The position numbers were made by a program, and so were the translations under genes. A model generated the notes under the pieces. The model made no database searches, was not told where the DNA came from, and saw nothing but the letters and a program-made list of their open reading frames with translations. From Gammaproteobacteria bacterium (GTDB lineage Bacteria; Pseudomonadota; Gammaproteobacteria; Pseudomonadales; Pseudohongiellaceae), in the NCBI GenBank assembly GCA_029246545.1, contig JAQWMX010000018.1, positions 1 through 64,000 on the forward strand: 64,000 nt of DNA, written 5' to 3'. Of this stretch, positions 35,058-44,920 are shown piece after piece (position 1 is the stretch's first letter; each line of letters starts with the position of its first letter).

Positions 35058-36164
35058 TTAATCTTCCTCCAGTTTGGGCGATAGCGACAGTCCTCCAGTC
35101 GCTTCTTCATCACTTACACCTTCGCCTCGTTCACTTTCAGAAAGAGAAATTTTCAGGCGCAGATTGTTTTCTGAATCAGCGTTTTTCAGGGCTTCTTCCA
35201 TTGATATTTTTCCATCACAGTATAATTGGAACAAGGCATTGTCGAATGTTTTCATTCCGACACCTTCTGATTTCTCCATGACATCTTTGATTTCTTCTAC
35301 TTTGCCATTTTTGATCAAATCAGCAACACGTGGTGTTCCCAGTAAAATTTCTATTGCAGCGGCGCGTTTGCCATCTGGGGTTTTCACCAGACGTTGAGAT
35401 ATAAAACCACGAAGATTTATTGCCAGATCAAGATAAAGTTGTTTATGCCGCTCCTCTGGAAAGAAGTTAATAATTCTATCTAATGCCTGATTGGCATTGT
35501 TAGCGTGAAGAGTGGATATACACAAGTGGCCGGTTTCAGCAAAAGCCAAGGCATGCTCCATCGTTTCTTGGGTACGTATCTCTCCGATGAGAATAACGTC
35601 AGGAGCTTGACGTAAAGTGTTCTCTAAAGCTTCTTCATAAGATAAAGTATCTACGCCTACTTCGCGTTGGTTCACAAGAGATTTTTTATGAGGATGGACA
35701 AATTCAACTGGGTCTTCGATGGTAATGATGTGCCCGTCTGAATTCTGATTTCGGTAATCAATCAAGGAAGCCAGAGACGTCGATTTGCCTGAACCGGCTC
35801 CCCCAACAAATAAAATGAGTCCATTTTTTTGCATCATCAGTTCTGGCAAAATATCGGGCAGCCCTAACTTTTTGTAATCTGGAATATCAGACACGATGCG
35901 TCTACAGACCAAGCCGACTTCATTACGTTGTACAAATATATTGACACGAAAACGTCCTATTCCTTCTTCCATTAAAGCCAGATTCATTTCCAGTTTTTCT
36001 TCAAACTCTTTACGCTGATCTTCACTCATAATCTGATTGGCGATTTTTCTGGTATAACCTTCAGGCAATGATTTTTCTGTCATTGGCGATAGCTTGCCAT
36101 GAGCTTTCATACTTGGTGGCGCACCAGTGGTTAAGAATAGGTCAGAACCTTCTTTGTCGATCAT
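35058..36164 (-). CDS. pilU: Type IV pilus retraction ATPase PilU, with an early stop codon
   Basis: PilU-type ATPase: GSDLFLTTGAPPSMKAHGKL, Walker A VGGAGSGKST, DPVEFVHPHKKSLVNQREVG, the Asp box LRQAPDVILIGEIRT and the His box AETGHLCISTLHANNANQAL; the HPHKxxxxQREVGVDT form separates PilU from PilT. It powers pilus retraction with PilT. The expected start is the ATG at 36189-36191, which has AGGAG six bases upstream. Its frame, M-E-I-stop-D-L-L-K-I-M, contains TAA at codon 4 (36180-36182). The open frame therefore begins at the ATG 36162-36164, ten codons in. Unless re-initiation occurs, expression should be low, so the gene may be decaying. Confidence 0.9.
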   Translation of the reverse strand: MIDKEGSDLFLTTGAPPSMKAHGKLSPMTEKSLPEGYTRKIANQIMSEDQRKEFEEKLEMNLALMEEGIGRFRVNIFVQRNEVGLVCRRIVSDIPDYKKLGLPDILPELMMQKNGLILFVGGAGSGKSTSLASLIDYRNQNSDGHIITIEDPVEFVHPHKKSLVNQREVGVDTLSYEEALENTLRQAPDVILIGEIRTQETMEHALAFAETGHLCISTLHANNANQALDRIINFFPEERHKQLYLDLAINLRGFISQRLVKTPDGKRAAAIEILLGTPRVADLIKNGKVEEIKDVMEKSEGVGMKTFDNALFQLYCDGKISMEEALKNADSENNLRLKISLSESERGEGVSDEEATGGLSLSPKLEED

Positions 36165-36204
36165 GATTTTGAGTAAATCTTATATTTCCATGAGGAGCTC
36201 CTGT

Positions 36205-37215
36205 TTAAAATCTTCTATCGGTATACCAGTTAACTTTATTGCTGGTAAGGTGAATATCTTTTTCTATACCTAATGTAAGTGCAAATAAAGCCATACGAAT
36301 AAGCACACCGTTATCGGCTTGCCGAAATATTGCCAGACTTGGGTGCTGATTTAAATCGTTATCTAATTCATTTGCCTCAGCTCTGGAGTCTCTAGGTAAA
36401 GGGTGCATGATGACAGTATCAGGTTCGCAATGGGCTGTATAAATAGATTGATTAAGTCTAAATCTACCACGATAAGTATTAGCTTCTTCTTGGTTGTTAA
36501 AACGCTCTTCTTGAATACGAGTTAGATAAACCAAATGTTTATCCCCCAGACCAGTTTCCATGTTTTCTGTCTCATTTACTTCATGGCCTGATTTTAGTAA
36601 ATCGTCCACAATGTCTTTTGGCATTTTAAGTTCACTAGGCGATATAAGAGTAAAAGAAATATTTTTATAGAGTTTTAACAATTTACATAATGAGTGAACA
36701 GTACGGCCATATTTAAGGTCACCAACTAAGGCAATATTCAGTCCATTAATTTCACCTTCAATGTTTAATTCTTTTTTTATTGTATAGAGGTCTAGCAAAG
36801 CTTGAGAAGGGTGTTCTGCCGATCCATCACCGGCATTTATAACAGGGACCCTGCTAGCTTTTGAGAATTCTTCTACCGAACCATCCATAGTGTGCCGCAT
36901 CACGATAATATCGCTGTAGCCGCTTATTACTCGCGCAGTATCATACAGCGATTCACCTTTAGCTAAGGCTGAGGACTTAATTTCAGTGGTTTCCCTAACT
37001 TGGCCGCCAAGTAAATTGAATGCGCAGCCAAAACTGATTCGAGTTCGAGTGCTAGGTTCAAAAAACAAAGATCCAAGAATTGCACCCTCAAGCACTCGAG
37101 TTTTCAATTCGCGGTGAGCATAGGGCTGCATTTGATCGGCTATAGAGAACAGTCTCTCCACATCTTGAGTGTCGAATTGATTTATTGAAAGAATATGGGC
37201 GCCAAGAAAATTCAT
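36205..37215 (-). CDS. pyrB: Aspartate carbamoyltransferase, catalytic chain
   Basis: The carbamoyl-phosphate site FFEPSTRTRISF, the second phosphate loop SSALAKGESLYDTARVIS, the HPSQALLDLYTI motif, GDLKYGRTVHSLCKLL and HPLPRDSR are characteristic of PyrB. It joins carbamoyl phosphate and aspartate in pyrimidine synthesis. Length 336 residues. No pyrI or pyrC follows; pilU lies 14 bases downstream on the same strand. The residues that set aspartate use are intact, so it is not an ornithine transcarbamylase (that gene is at 52 kb). Confidence 0.93.
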   Translation of the reverse strand: MNFLGAHILSINQFDTQDVERLFSIADQMQPYAHRELKTRVLEGAILGSLFFEPSTRTRISFGCAFNLLGGQVRETTEIKSSALAKGESLYDTARVISGYSDIIVMRHTMDGSVEEFSKASRVPVINAGDGSAEHPSQALLDLYTIKKELNIEGEINGLNIALVGDLKYGRTVHSLCKLLKLYKNISFTLISPSELKMPKDIVDDLLKSGHEVNETENMETGLGDKHLVYLTRIQEERFNNQEEANTYRGRFRLNQSIYTAHCEPDTVIMHPLPRDSRAEANELDNDLNQHPSLAIFRQADNGVLIRMALFALTLGIEKDIHLTSNKVNWYTDRRF

Positions 37216-37375
37216 GCGGTCAGATTAATGCTGGTCTCAACAGTCGATGACATATTGAAAGCAGATGTTACTACTGTTGGAGGGTAAAAGAAATTAAGGA
37301 TCTAAAATTTAGCTATTCTAAAATTTTAGTAAAGATTCGATAAAGCATTATAGATTTTAAAAGTATCGGTCAGTT

Positions 37376-37963
37376 CTAACTATTATTTAAGCCATATAGG
37401 TAGGTAGTGATCATATGCTTCGCCATTGCCTCAAGATTGAATTCCCCATCCCTTACGCGGTTTCCTCTAATTGAAAGGATACACATGCCATGAATACTAG
37501 TCAGAATTGTCTGAGCGGCCTTTGGAGCTTTTCTTTTCTGTTTGATATGAGGAAGAAGAGCTTCAACGATCATGCAGAAAAATCTATGAATTTTATCTAA
37601 GTACCAGTCAGGAATATCATTCTGGGTCATGTCATCTAGACCATACAAGAACAACCATAGATTTTGATAATCCTGAGAGAATTGTACATATTTTTTAATA
37701 TGGTAATTTAATTTATTTCTCTTATTGCTAATACCTTTTGCTATCTCTTCATGAAAAAGGTCAAGAATTGCCCCATAAACATGGAATCTTAGATTTTCCA
37801 TATTTCCAAAAATATAGTAAATGGTCCCTACGGTGTAGCCCATTCGCTTGGCAATATCGCGTGCTTTAAAGCCAGCTTCTCCTTTTTCTTCAACTAATTC
37901 ATAGGCATGTAAGATGGATAATTCTTTTAATTCTTCCTTGCTGTGGTCTGATCTGCGCGCCAT
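37376..37963 (-). CDS. TetR family transcriptional regulator
   Basis: The N-terminal helix-turn-helix is plain: ELKELSILHAYELVEEKGEAGFKARDIAKRMGYTVGTIYYIFGNMENL, with the second helix KRMGYTVGTIYYIF reading DNA. The C-terminal ligand/dimer domain contains YQNLWLFLYGLDDMTQN and resembles the WHG-type TetR C-terminal group. The gene stands alone, with about 160 bases to pyrB and 180 bases to the divergent sbcB, so its target is unknown; sbcB-Nramp is the only divergent operon. Confidence 0.85.
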   Translation of the reverse strand: MARRSDHSKEELKELSILHAYELVEEKGEAGFKARDIAKRMGYTVGTIYYIFGNMENLRFHVYGAILDLFHEEIAKGISNKRNKLNYHIKKYVQFSQDYQNLWLFLYGLDDMTQNDIPDWYLDKIHRFFCMIVEALLPHIKQKRKAPKAAQTILTSIHGMCILSIRGNRVRDGEFNLEAMAKHMITTYLYGLNNS

Positions 37964-38146
37964 ATTTAACCTTTTCTTTTCGAATATTTTAAAAGTACTT
38001 CTTGTGTTTTTTTAATTTAAATTCACGTTTCAATGTAAGTCTACTTTATTGCTATATGCTAAGACTACATACCCGGAAGGTCTGGATAGGGTAAAATGTT
38101 AACTGGGTCACATGCCTGATATCTGGATAATCGAAGGTGAAATAGT

Positions 38147-39598
38147 TTGGCAAATAGTAATTCAATTTATTGGCATGATTATGAAACTTTCGGTAGTGAT
38201 CCCCGCAAGGATCGTGCCTGCCAGTTTGCAGGTATACGTACAGATGAAGACTTAACTATTATTGGTGACCCACTAGTAATCTATTGCCGTCCCGCTTTAG
38301 ACGTATTACCAGACCCTGAGGCATGTTTGGTTACCGGCATTACCCCCCAAACTGCTCTTGAAAAAGGCCTTTCTGAAGTTGAGTTTTCTGCACAAATATT
38401 AGCTGAATTTTCTGAACCGCAAACATGTGTAGCTGGATTTAATAGTGTGCGCTTTGATGATGAAGTTACTCGTCATCTTCTGTATCGCTGTTTCTATGAC
38501 CCCTATGAAAGAGAATGGAAGAATGACAATTCTCGCTGGGACATTATTGATTTGCTTAGAATGTGCTATGCCTTAAGGCCAGAGGGGTTTAACTGGCCAA
38601 CAAAACCTGAAGGTACACCCAGTTTTAGATTAGAAGAATTTACTAGCGCAAATAATATCGCTCATGAAGGCGCGCATGATGCTTTGGCTGACGTTTACGC
38701 AACTATTGCTGTTGCGAAACTAATTAAGACTAAACAACCTAAGCTTTACGACTTTTATTATAGTAAACGCAAAAAAAATAGCGTTCTGCCAATGTTCAAC
38801 TTGGCTGAACCACAGCCACTAATACATATATCTTCGATGTATCCTGCTAGTAAAGGCTGTATGGCAATTGTTATCCCAATAATGCTCGATCCAAGCAATT
38901 CAAATGGCATCATTGTCTATGATTTAAGTAGTGACCCTAGTAGTTGGCTTGGAGATAGTATTGAAAGTATTAAGGAGCGGATTTTTACGTCAAATACCGA
39001 TTTACCAAAGGGTGTTGAAAGAATCGCTTTAAAAACAGTGCATGTGAATAAATGCCCGGCATTGGCTCCTTTAAGCGTACTTACTGATGAAATAAACGCC
39101 AAGTTTCAGATTGACCTCAAGCAGTGTGAATTGCATCAACAGCAAATACTTGAACAAGAAGATTTACAAGAAAAGTTAAATGGTGTTTTTAAACCAGATT
39201 TTAAAACAGAGCAAGACCCAGATTTAATGCTCTATAGTGGTGGGTTTTTTGATGGTCACGATAAATCACTATTTTCACAAATCCGTCTGGAAAAATCTGA
39301 GAGTTTAGGAGAGCAAGATTTTGACTTTCATGATAAACGTTTGTCTGAGATGTTGTTTCGTTATCGATGTCGAAATTATTTAGACTGTTTGACTATTGAA
39401 GAGTTTGAAATTTGGCGAGATTATTGTCGGAAGAAATTCTTAACTGAAGATTCCGAAGGTCTCTCTCAAGTATCTTATGTTAAACAGACTATTAGCACTA
39501 AATTGAAAGATGCAAATCCACAGCAAAAACTGTTGTTGGAACAGCTTAGCCAGTATATTGGCTCCCTTTGTGAAAAACTGGAAATTGAAGCTGAATGA
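38147..39598 (+). CDS. sbcB: Exodeoxyribonuclease I
   Basis: The DEDDh exonuclease starts IYWHDYETFGSDPRKDRACQ with the first Asp and Glu, FNSVRFDDEV with the second Asp, and EGAHDALADVYATIAVAKL with the catalytic His and last Asp, followed by the SH3-like and helical extension found only in ExoI. It degrades single-stranded DNA from 3' ends. Start is a TTG (38147) seven bases after AAGGTG, giving MANSNSIYW. Its stop overlaps the transporter start as ATGA, so the two are coupled. Confidence 0.93.
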   Translation: MANSNSIYWHDYETFGSDPRKDRACQFAGIRTDEDLTIIGDPLVIYCRPALDVLPDPEACLVTGITPQTALEKGLSEVEFSAQILAEFSEPQTCVAGFNSVRFDDEVTRHLLYRCFYDPYEREWKNDNSRWDIIDLLRMCYALRPEGFNWPTKPEGTPSFRLEEFTSANNIAHEGAHDALADVYATIAVAKLIKTKQPKLYDFYYSKRKKNSVLPMFNLAEPQPLIHISSMYPASKGCMAIVIPIMLDPSNSNGIIVYDLSSDPSSWLGDSIESIKERIFTSNTDLPKGVERIALKTVHVNKCPALAPLSVLTDEINAKFQIDLKQCELHQQQILEQEDLQEKLNGVFKPDFKTEQDPDLMLYSGGFFDGHDKSLFSQIRLEKSESLGEQDFDFHDKRLSEMLFRYRCRNYLDCLTIEEFEIWRDYCRKKFLTEDSEGLSQVSYVKQTISTKLKDANPQQKLLLEQLSQYIGSLCEKLEIEAE

Positions 39599-40827
39599 AG
39601 ATCAAGGAAATCTATCAGAAGACTGGTCCCGGCTTAATCGTAGCTGCAACTGGTTTGGGTGGAGGAGATATTGTTGCAGCTTCAGCAGCAGGAGCTAATT
39701 ATGGGACCACTCTACTGTGGGCAGTTGTTATTGGCAGCTTGTTAAAATTCTGTCTGAATGAAGGCATTGGCCGTTGGCAGTTGGTCACAGGCAGGACCTT
39801 GTTAGAAGGTTGGTTAGATGATTTACCCAAAATGCTGACCTGGTATTTTACTGCTTACTTGTTGTTTTGGACTGTCATGGTAGGAGCCGCTTTGATGTCA
39901 GCGGCTGGTATCGTTGCCAATACTATTTTCCCCGTGTTTTCTGTTGAAGTTTGGAGCATGATCCATGGTGTGTTGGCACTAATTCTGGTTTGGAATGGTG
40001 GTTATTTCTTTCTGGAACATGTGATGAAAATATTCATCGGCTTGATGTTCGTTTGCATATTATTTTGTGCGGTGATGGTGATGCCGCCTTTATCGGAAAT
40101 ACTTGCGGGCATTTTTATACCAAAGTTACCAAGTGGAAGTTTGGTTTTTGTCTTCGGAGTCATTGGTGGAGTAGGTGGTAGTGTTACCGTTATGAGTTAC
40201 TCTTATTGGATGCAGGAGGCGGGCTGGAAGGGCAAAGAAAAAATGGGCACGATGCGGGTTGATTTGGCAATTGCTTATGGCCTAACCGGGCTTTTTGGCT
40301 TCGCTATTATTTTGGTTGCTTCCGGCGCTAACGCCGAGGCGACAACTGGAACTAGCATAGCCCTCACTATAGCCGAGCAATTAATACCTGTATTAGGTGA
40401 GCCAGGTAAATGGATTTTTCTAGTCGGATTCTGGGGTGCAGCTTTTAGCTCCATAATTGGGGTCTGGCATGGTGTTCCTTATCTCTTTGCTAACTTTTTC
40501 TATCATGTGAAGGACAAGAAAAACCTACTGGAATCCCCTGAAAGTATTAGTAAAACTAAAGCTTATCGAGGCTATCTGCTATATCTGTGTTTTTTCCCAA
40601 TGCTGGTACTCTTAATAGGAAGACCGTTCTGGGTCATCATTATGTATTCAGTAACAGGCGCTTTCTTTATGCCATTATTAGCTGCACTCTTGCTTTATAT
40701 GAATAGTGCAAGGCGCTGGTTAGGTGAATATGTCAATAGTTGGTATACCAAGGCTTTGTTGATTATTTGTTTGTTACTTTTTAGTTTTCTTTTGGTCGTA
40801 GAAATAAAGCAGCAATTTTTCTCTTGA
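39595..40827 (+). CDS. Atypical Nramp family transporter
   Basis: The 410-residue protein has about eleven transmembrane helices and Nramp topology. Helix 1, which in metal-transporting Nramps holds the DPGN unwound motif, instead reads TGPGLIVAATGLGGGDIVAA. Helix 6, where MPH is usual, reads GGSVTVMSYSYWMQEAGWKG. Both canonical metal-binding motifs are therefore absent, so it is unlikely to be a standard manganese or iron importer; the substrate is open. The start overlaps the sbcB stop as ATGA, although no functional link between them is apparent. Annotated from fold-level resemblance. Confidence 0.75.
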   Translation: MKIKEIYQKTGPGLIVAATGLGGGDIVAASAAGANYGTTLLWAVVIGSLLKFCLNEGIGRWQLVTGRTLLEGWLDDLPKMLTWYFTAYLLFWTVMVGAALMSAAGIVANTIFPVFSVEVWSMIHGVLALILVWNGGYFFLEHVMKIFIGLMFVCILFCAVMVMPPLSEILAGIFIPKLPSGSLVFVFGVIGGVGGSVTVMSYSYWMQEAGWKGKEKMGTMRVDLAIAYGLTGLFGFAIILVASGANAEATTGTSIALTIAEQLIPVLGEPGKWIFLVGFWGAAFSSIIGVWHGVPYLFANFFYHVKDKKNLLESPESISKTKAYRGYLLYLCFFPMLVLLIGRPFWVIIMYSVTGAFFMPLLAALLLYMNSARRWLGEYVNSWYTKALLIICLLLFSFLLVVEIKQQFFS

Positions 40828-40927
40828 TAATTGATTAGATTATGGATGATGCTTAGGCTTTTCAGACGGCTCTGGTTTAAAATAAGTCTGAAGCTAAATA
40901 ATATAACTCAAAGGCTCTTCCTTACAT

Positions 40928-42079
40928 ATGCAAGATTTTGAAGATATCAGACCCTATCTTGACCACGAAGTAAGGCCGGTTGTTGACTCCTTAATTTCTG
41001 ATCCGGAATTTAGCACAGCGATAGCTGGATACCGCTATCCTCGATGGCATGCCTGGTTTCCTGGAGTTGTCAGAAAGATAGTACAAAAGCATTTAGCCAA
41101 AGAAACAGCTGATATCGAAACTATCAATGATGTGCAAATTATTATCGAAAAATATCTGGATAATTTAATTGAAAAAACTACAACTAGTTTAAGCCATGAT
41201 GGGCTACAACATTTAGATTCCTCTAGGCCTTATTTGTTCATCAGTAATCATCGGGATATTACTATGGATCCGGCCCTGGTGAATTACATGTTATATCATC
41301 AAGGCTTTAAAACATTACAGATCGCGATCGGTGATAATTTATTAAAACGGCCTTTTTTATCCGATTTAATGCGTCTTAATAAGAGTTTTTTGGTTAAGCG
41401 TGGCGTGCAAGGAAGAGAAAAGTTAAAAGAAAGTAAGCGTTTATCTGCATACATCCATTATTCTATCGAGCAGGGTGAAAATGTCTGGTTAGCACAGCGT
41501 GAAGGGCGAGCTAAAAATGGCCTGGATCAAACAGAGTCGGCTATCATAAAAATGCTGCATCTGGCGAAACGTGATAAAAGTGAGAAAATGCCCTTAGCAG
41601 AAGCCATCAATGCTTTACATATAGTGCCAGTAGCAATTTCTTATGGTTTGGATCCTTGTGATGAATATAAGGCAGAAGAATTATTCGCGATAGATGCAGT
41701 CGGTAAATTCGAAAAAAATGAAAACTCAGATGTACAAAGTATTTTGGCAGGGATGATCGGGGATAAAGGAGGTATTCATGTCGCTTTTGGTGAGCCATTA
41801 ATATTAGAGAATGAAGTTACGGCTGAAGAAGTTGCTGGAATTATCGAAACTCAAATAATTAAAAATTATAACCTGCACCCGAGTAATTATTTTGCATATT
41901 TTGAGCTTAAACCTGATCAAGAAAATACTGTCGACTTGGTGAATATATTTAATATGAGTGAAACCGACATCGAACAGTTAAAGCTTAATTTTCATGCTCG
42001 ATTAGCAAAAATGCCAATCAAACTGAGACCTTACTTGTTAGCAATGTATGCAAATCCAGTTATTGCAAAATCTGTTTAA
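40928..42079 (+). CDS. PlsC-type acyltransferase family protein
   Basis: The acyltransferase core is the HxxxxxD motif SNHRDITMDPALV (about residues 102-114), then RLNKSFLVKRGVQGREKLKE, WLAQREGRAKNGLDQTESAI with the Glu-Gly acceptor-binding motif and ALHIVPVAISYGLDPCDEYK, the usual order of blocks I to IV. N- and C-terminal extensions make it longer (383 residues) than PlsC. I see no membrane helix or signal peptide. It probably acylates a glycerophosphate or lysophospholipid, but the substrate is not shown. Confidence 0.78.
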   Translation: MQDFEDIRPYLDHEVRPVVDSLISDPEFSTAIAGYRYPRWHAWFPGVVRKIVQKHLAKETADIETINDVQIIIEKYLDNLIEKTTTSLSHDGLQHLDSSRPYLFISNHRDITMDPALVNYMLYHQGFKTLQIAIGDNLLKRPFLSDLMRLNKSFLVKRGVQGREKLKESKRLSAYIHYSIEQGENVWLAQREGRAKNGLDQTESAIIKMLHLAKRDKSEKMPLAEAINALHIVPVAISYGLDPCDEYKAEELFAIDAVGKFEKNENSDVQSILAGMIGDKGGIHVAFGEPLILENEVTAEEVAGIIETQIIKNYNLHPSNYFAYFELKPDQENTVDLVNIFNMSETDIEQLKLNFHARLAKMPIKLRPYLLAMYANPVIAKSV

Positions 42080-42122
42080 TAGCTTCTTGTCTGAATGAGC
42101 CTACTTTCTGCATGAGCCCACT

Positions 42123-44252
42123 ATGATTTCAGATCAGGTCAAACAGGATATTCAGTCCTACTACTCTCAATTTCTTCAAAACCGAAATTTAAAACCTCGC
42201 TACGGGCAAAAACTGATGATTGCCGAGATAGCTAAAACTATATCAACTATTGAATTGGATGAAGAGGGCAAGCGCTTTTCAACTTCATCACCATTATGCG
42301 TAGTAGAGGCGGGCACTGGTACGGGTAAAACCATTGCCTATTTAATTGCAGTATTGCCTTTGGCAAAAGCTCTGGGTAAGCAAGTGGTGATTGCCACGGC
42401 AACTGTAGCCTTGCAAGAACAATTAATGTTTAAAGATATTCCCGAGTTGAAAGCTAATACTGATATGGAATTTTCGTGTTTATTGGCAAAGGGTAGAGGG
42501 CGGTATTTATGCCTGTCCAAATTGGAAAACCTGTTAAAAATGAACAGCAGCCAGGAAGCTATTCAAGACTTATATGGATTGGAGCTCGATGACCCCTCAC
42601 AATTGGACAAGGAAGTTTACCAGGAAATGATGGGTGCGCTAGGTGAAAAGCGTTGGCAGGGAGATCGAGATGATTGGAAAGAAACCTTAGATAATCAAGA
42701 ATGGCGAGCAGTTTCAGTTGAGCATGGACAATGCTCGGGCAGTCGTTGTTCCAACTTTGGATCTTGCTACTTTTTTAAAAGCCGCGAACTACTTCAACAA
42801 AGTGATTGTATTATCGCTAATCAAGACTTAGTGCTGGCTGACCTAAGTCTTGGTGGTGGTGCTATATTGCCGCATCCAGCGGATACTATTTATATCTTCG
42901 ATGAAGCTCATCACTTATCGGCAAAAGGCTTGTCACATTTTTCCCACTACGTGCAACTAAGATCTTCACTCAGTTGGTTAGACCAATCTAAACGTTTGTT
43001 TAATCGTTTGCTGCAACAAGCGGGCTCAGAATTAAAAGCATTATTTGAAAAAGCAGATGCAGAAAGCCTAGAGGCAAGGCTTAAATTAAACGACGCTTAT
43101 TTATTGTTTGAACAATTTCATACCGAACAAATGCAATCGGAATTGAATCAAAGCTTACATACTTTTGAAAGGGGAGTAGTGGACTCTGAATTACGTGAAA
43201 TTTGCGGCATTCTATATTTATGTTTTTCACAATTAGGCCAAACTTTAGATAAAATTTTGAATAAAGTTCGTCAGTGCATGGAAAACAAAGGCGGAGAGAT
43301 TGATTCAACAATGGCAGAGGCTTGGTACCCCGGATTAGGTAGCATTCAGGCTCGATGTGAGGCTAGCCTTATGCTTTTGTTTCATTATGCAAATCAGGAT
43401 GAAAGTGCAGACATGCCGCAAGCTCGCTGGCTGACTTTTATTAAAACTCAGGATGAATTAGAAATCAGTCTCTCATGTAGTCCAATATTAGCGGCAGATG
43501 CATTGAGTGAAAAACTTTGGGATGAATGTTTCGCTGCAGTTCTAACCTCTGCAACATTGAGTGCGCTTAATAGTTTTGATTTTTTGAGTATGCGGGTAGG
43601 TCTACCAGAAGGAAGTAATTTTAGTCGCATCGGAAGCCCATTTAATTTTGCCGAAGCGGGAGTGCTACGTATTCCGCAAAAAGGTTTTGATGCTGGTGAT
43701 AGTTCAGCACACACTCAAGCCATAATCTCTTGTTTACCAGAAATGTTAGATGAAGATAGGGGTGCGTTGGTTTTATTTAGCTCTAGGCGGCAGATGTTAG
43801 AAGTTTTAGAGGGCCTGGAAACTGATTTTAGAGAAGAAATTTTGTCGCAAGATGACTACCCTAAACAACAATTAATCTCTTTACATAAATCATCTATAGA
43901 TAAAGGCGAAAAGAGCATTATTTTTGGTCTAGCCAGCATGAGTGAGGGCATAGATTTACCGGATGCTTATTGTACACATGTAGTAATTGCTAAATTACCT
44001 TTCTCAGTACCTGATGATCCTATTGATGTGACTTTAGGACAATGGATGAAGGATCAAGGCAAAAATCCTTTTGCGGAAATCTCAATACCCGAAACGGCAA
44101 TGAAGCTTGTTCAAGCCAGTGGTCGCTTATTAAGAAGTGAAAGTGATAGCGGGAAAATTTCCATATTGGATGAACGCTTATTAAATCGGCGTTACGGCAC
44201 ATCAATTCTTGATTCGTTGCCGCCATATCGGCGCGAAATTTTTAGCGCTTAA
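42123..44252 (+). CDS. dinG: ATP-dependent DNA helicase DinG
   Basis: An XPD-like superfamily 2 helicase: Walker A VVEAGTGTGKT (residues 63-70), four cysteines that can hold a 4Fe-4S cluster (GRYLC, GQCSGSRCSNFGSC), the DEAH box FDEAHHLSAKG and C-terminal motifs IIFGLASMSEGIDLP and MKLVQASGRLLRSE. It unwinds DNA 5' to 3', R-loops and replication-blocking structures. Length 709 residues. cysC converges with it, leaving only four bases between the stops. Confidence 0.92.
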   Translation: MISDQVKQDIQSYYSQFLQNRNLKPRYGQKLMIAEIAKTISTIELDEEGKRFSTSSPLCVVEAGTGTGKTIAYLIAVLPLAKALGKQVVIATATVALQEQLMFKDIPELKANTDMEFSCLLAKGRGRYLCLSKLENLLKMNSSQEAIQDLYGLELDDPSQLDKEVYQEMMGALGEKRWQGDRDDWKETLDNQEWRAVSVEHGQCSGSRCSNFGSCYFFKSRELLQQSDCIIANQDLVLADLSLGGGAILPHPADTIYIFDEAHHLSAKGLSHFSHYVQLRSSLSWLDQSKRLFNRLLQQAGSELKALFEKADAESLEARLKLNDAYLLFEQFHTEQMQSELNQSLHTFERGVVDSELREICGILYLCFSQLGQTLDKILNKVRQCMENKGGEIDSTMAEAWYPGLGSIQARCEASLMLLFHYANQDESADMPQARWLTFIKTQDELEISLSCSPILAADALSEKLWDECFAAVLTSATLSALNSFDFLSMRVGLPEGSNFSRIGSPFNFAEAGVLRIPQKGFDAGDSSAHTQAIISCLPEMLDEDRGALVLFSSRRQMLEVLEGLETDFREEILSQDDYPKQQLISLHKSSIDKGEKSIIFGLASMSEGIDLPDAYCTHVVIAKLPFSVPDDPIDVTLGQWMKDQGKNPFAEISIPETAMKLVQASGRLLRSESDSGKISILDERLLNRRYGTSILDSLPPYRREIFSA

Positions 44253-44256
44253 TTGT

Positions 44257-44892
44257 TTACGATTTAATTATTTTGTGCTGTTTTAGGTATTCTAAAACTT
44301 GCTGAGAACTTTTTTCTGGTGAATTAGAAACAGGAATAATAATCTCAGCATCATCAGGCTCTTCATAAGGTGAACTGATGCCAGTGAAGTGTGGAATTTC
44401 ACCACGCCTGGCTTTGGCATATAACTGTTTAGGGTCGCGTTCTTCACAAACCGCTAATGGTGTATCTATAAAGATTTCTAGAAAGTTTAAACCTGCATCT
44501 TCATGAATTTTCCTGACCAGTTGTCGGCCCTTTTTGAAAGGGGAAATAAAACTGGAGAGTACTATTAATCCAGCATCTGCAAAAAGTTTTGAGACTTCAC
44601 CGACGCGCCGAATGTTTTCTTCTCTATCTGCATCACTAAAACCCAAATTATTATTTAAGCCATGACGTATATTGTCGCCGTCTAAGACATAGCTTTTAAA
44701 TTTTTCCTGAACCAGCATATGTTCCAGGGTGAATGCTAAGGTGCTTTTACCTGAACCACTTAGGCCAGTAAACCAAAGTGTCGAACCTTGTTGTCCAAAG
44801 ACTTCCTGACGAAACTCCGGGCTGACTCTGCTTTCGTGCCAAACAATGTTGTTACTGTGATTAGTACTGGAATTTTCAGAATTATTATCCAA
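44257..44892 (-). CDS. cysC: Adenylylsulfate kinase
   Basis: Walker A LSGSGKST, LDGDNIRHGLNNNLGFSDAD with the APS-binding Asp, REENIRRVGEVSKLFADAG, and SFISPFKKGRQLVRKI are all typical of CysC. It phosphorylates APS to PAPS for sulfate assimilation or sulfation. At 211 residues it is a stand-alone kinase; no cysN or cysD gene is nearby. It begins 28 bases downstream of the cyclophilin gene on the same strand. Confidence 0.94.
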   Translation of the reverse strand: MDNNSENSSTNHSNNIVWHESRVSPEFRQEVFGQQGSTLWFTGLSGSGKSTLAFTLEHMLVQEKFKSYVLDGDNIRHGLNNNLGFSDADREENIRRVGEVSKLFADAGLIVLSSFISPFKKGRQLVRKIHEDAGLNFLEIFIDTPLAVCEERDPKQLYAKARRGEIPHFTGISSPYEEPDDAEIIIPVSNSPEKSSQQVLEYLKQHKIIKS

Positions 44893-44920
44893 ATTATTGT
44901 TCCCGTTTCGAGACTGCTAG

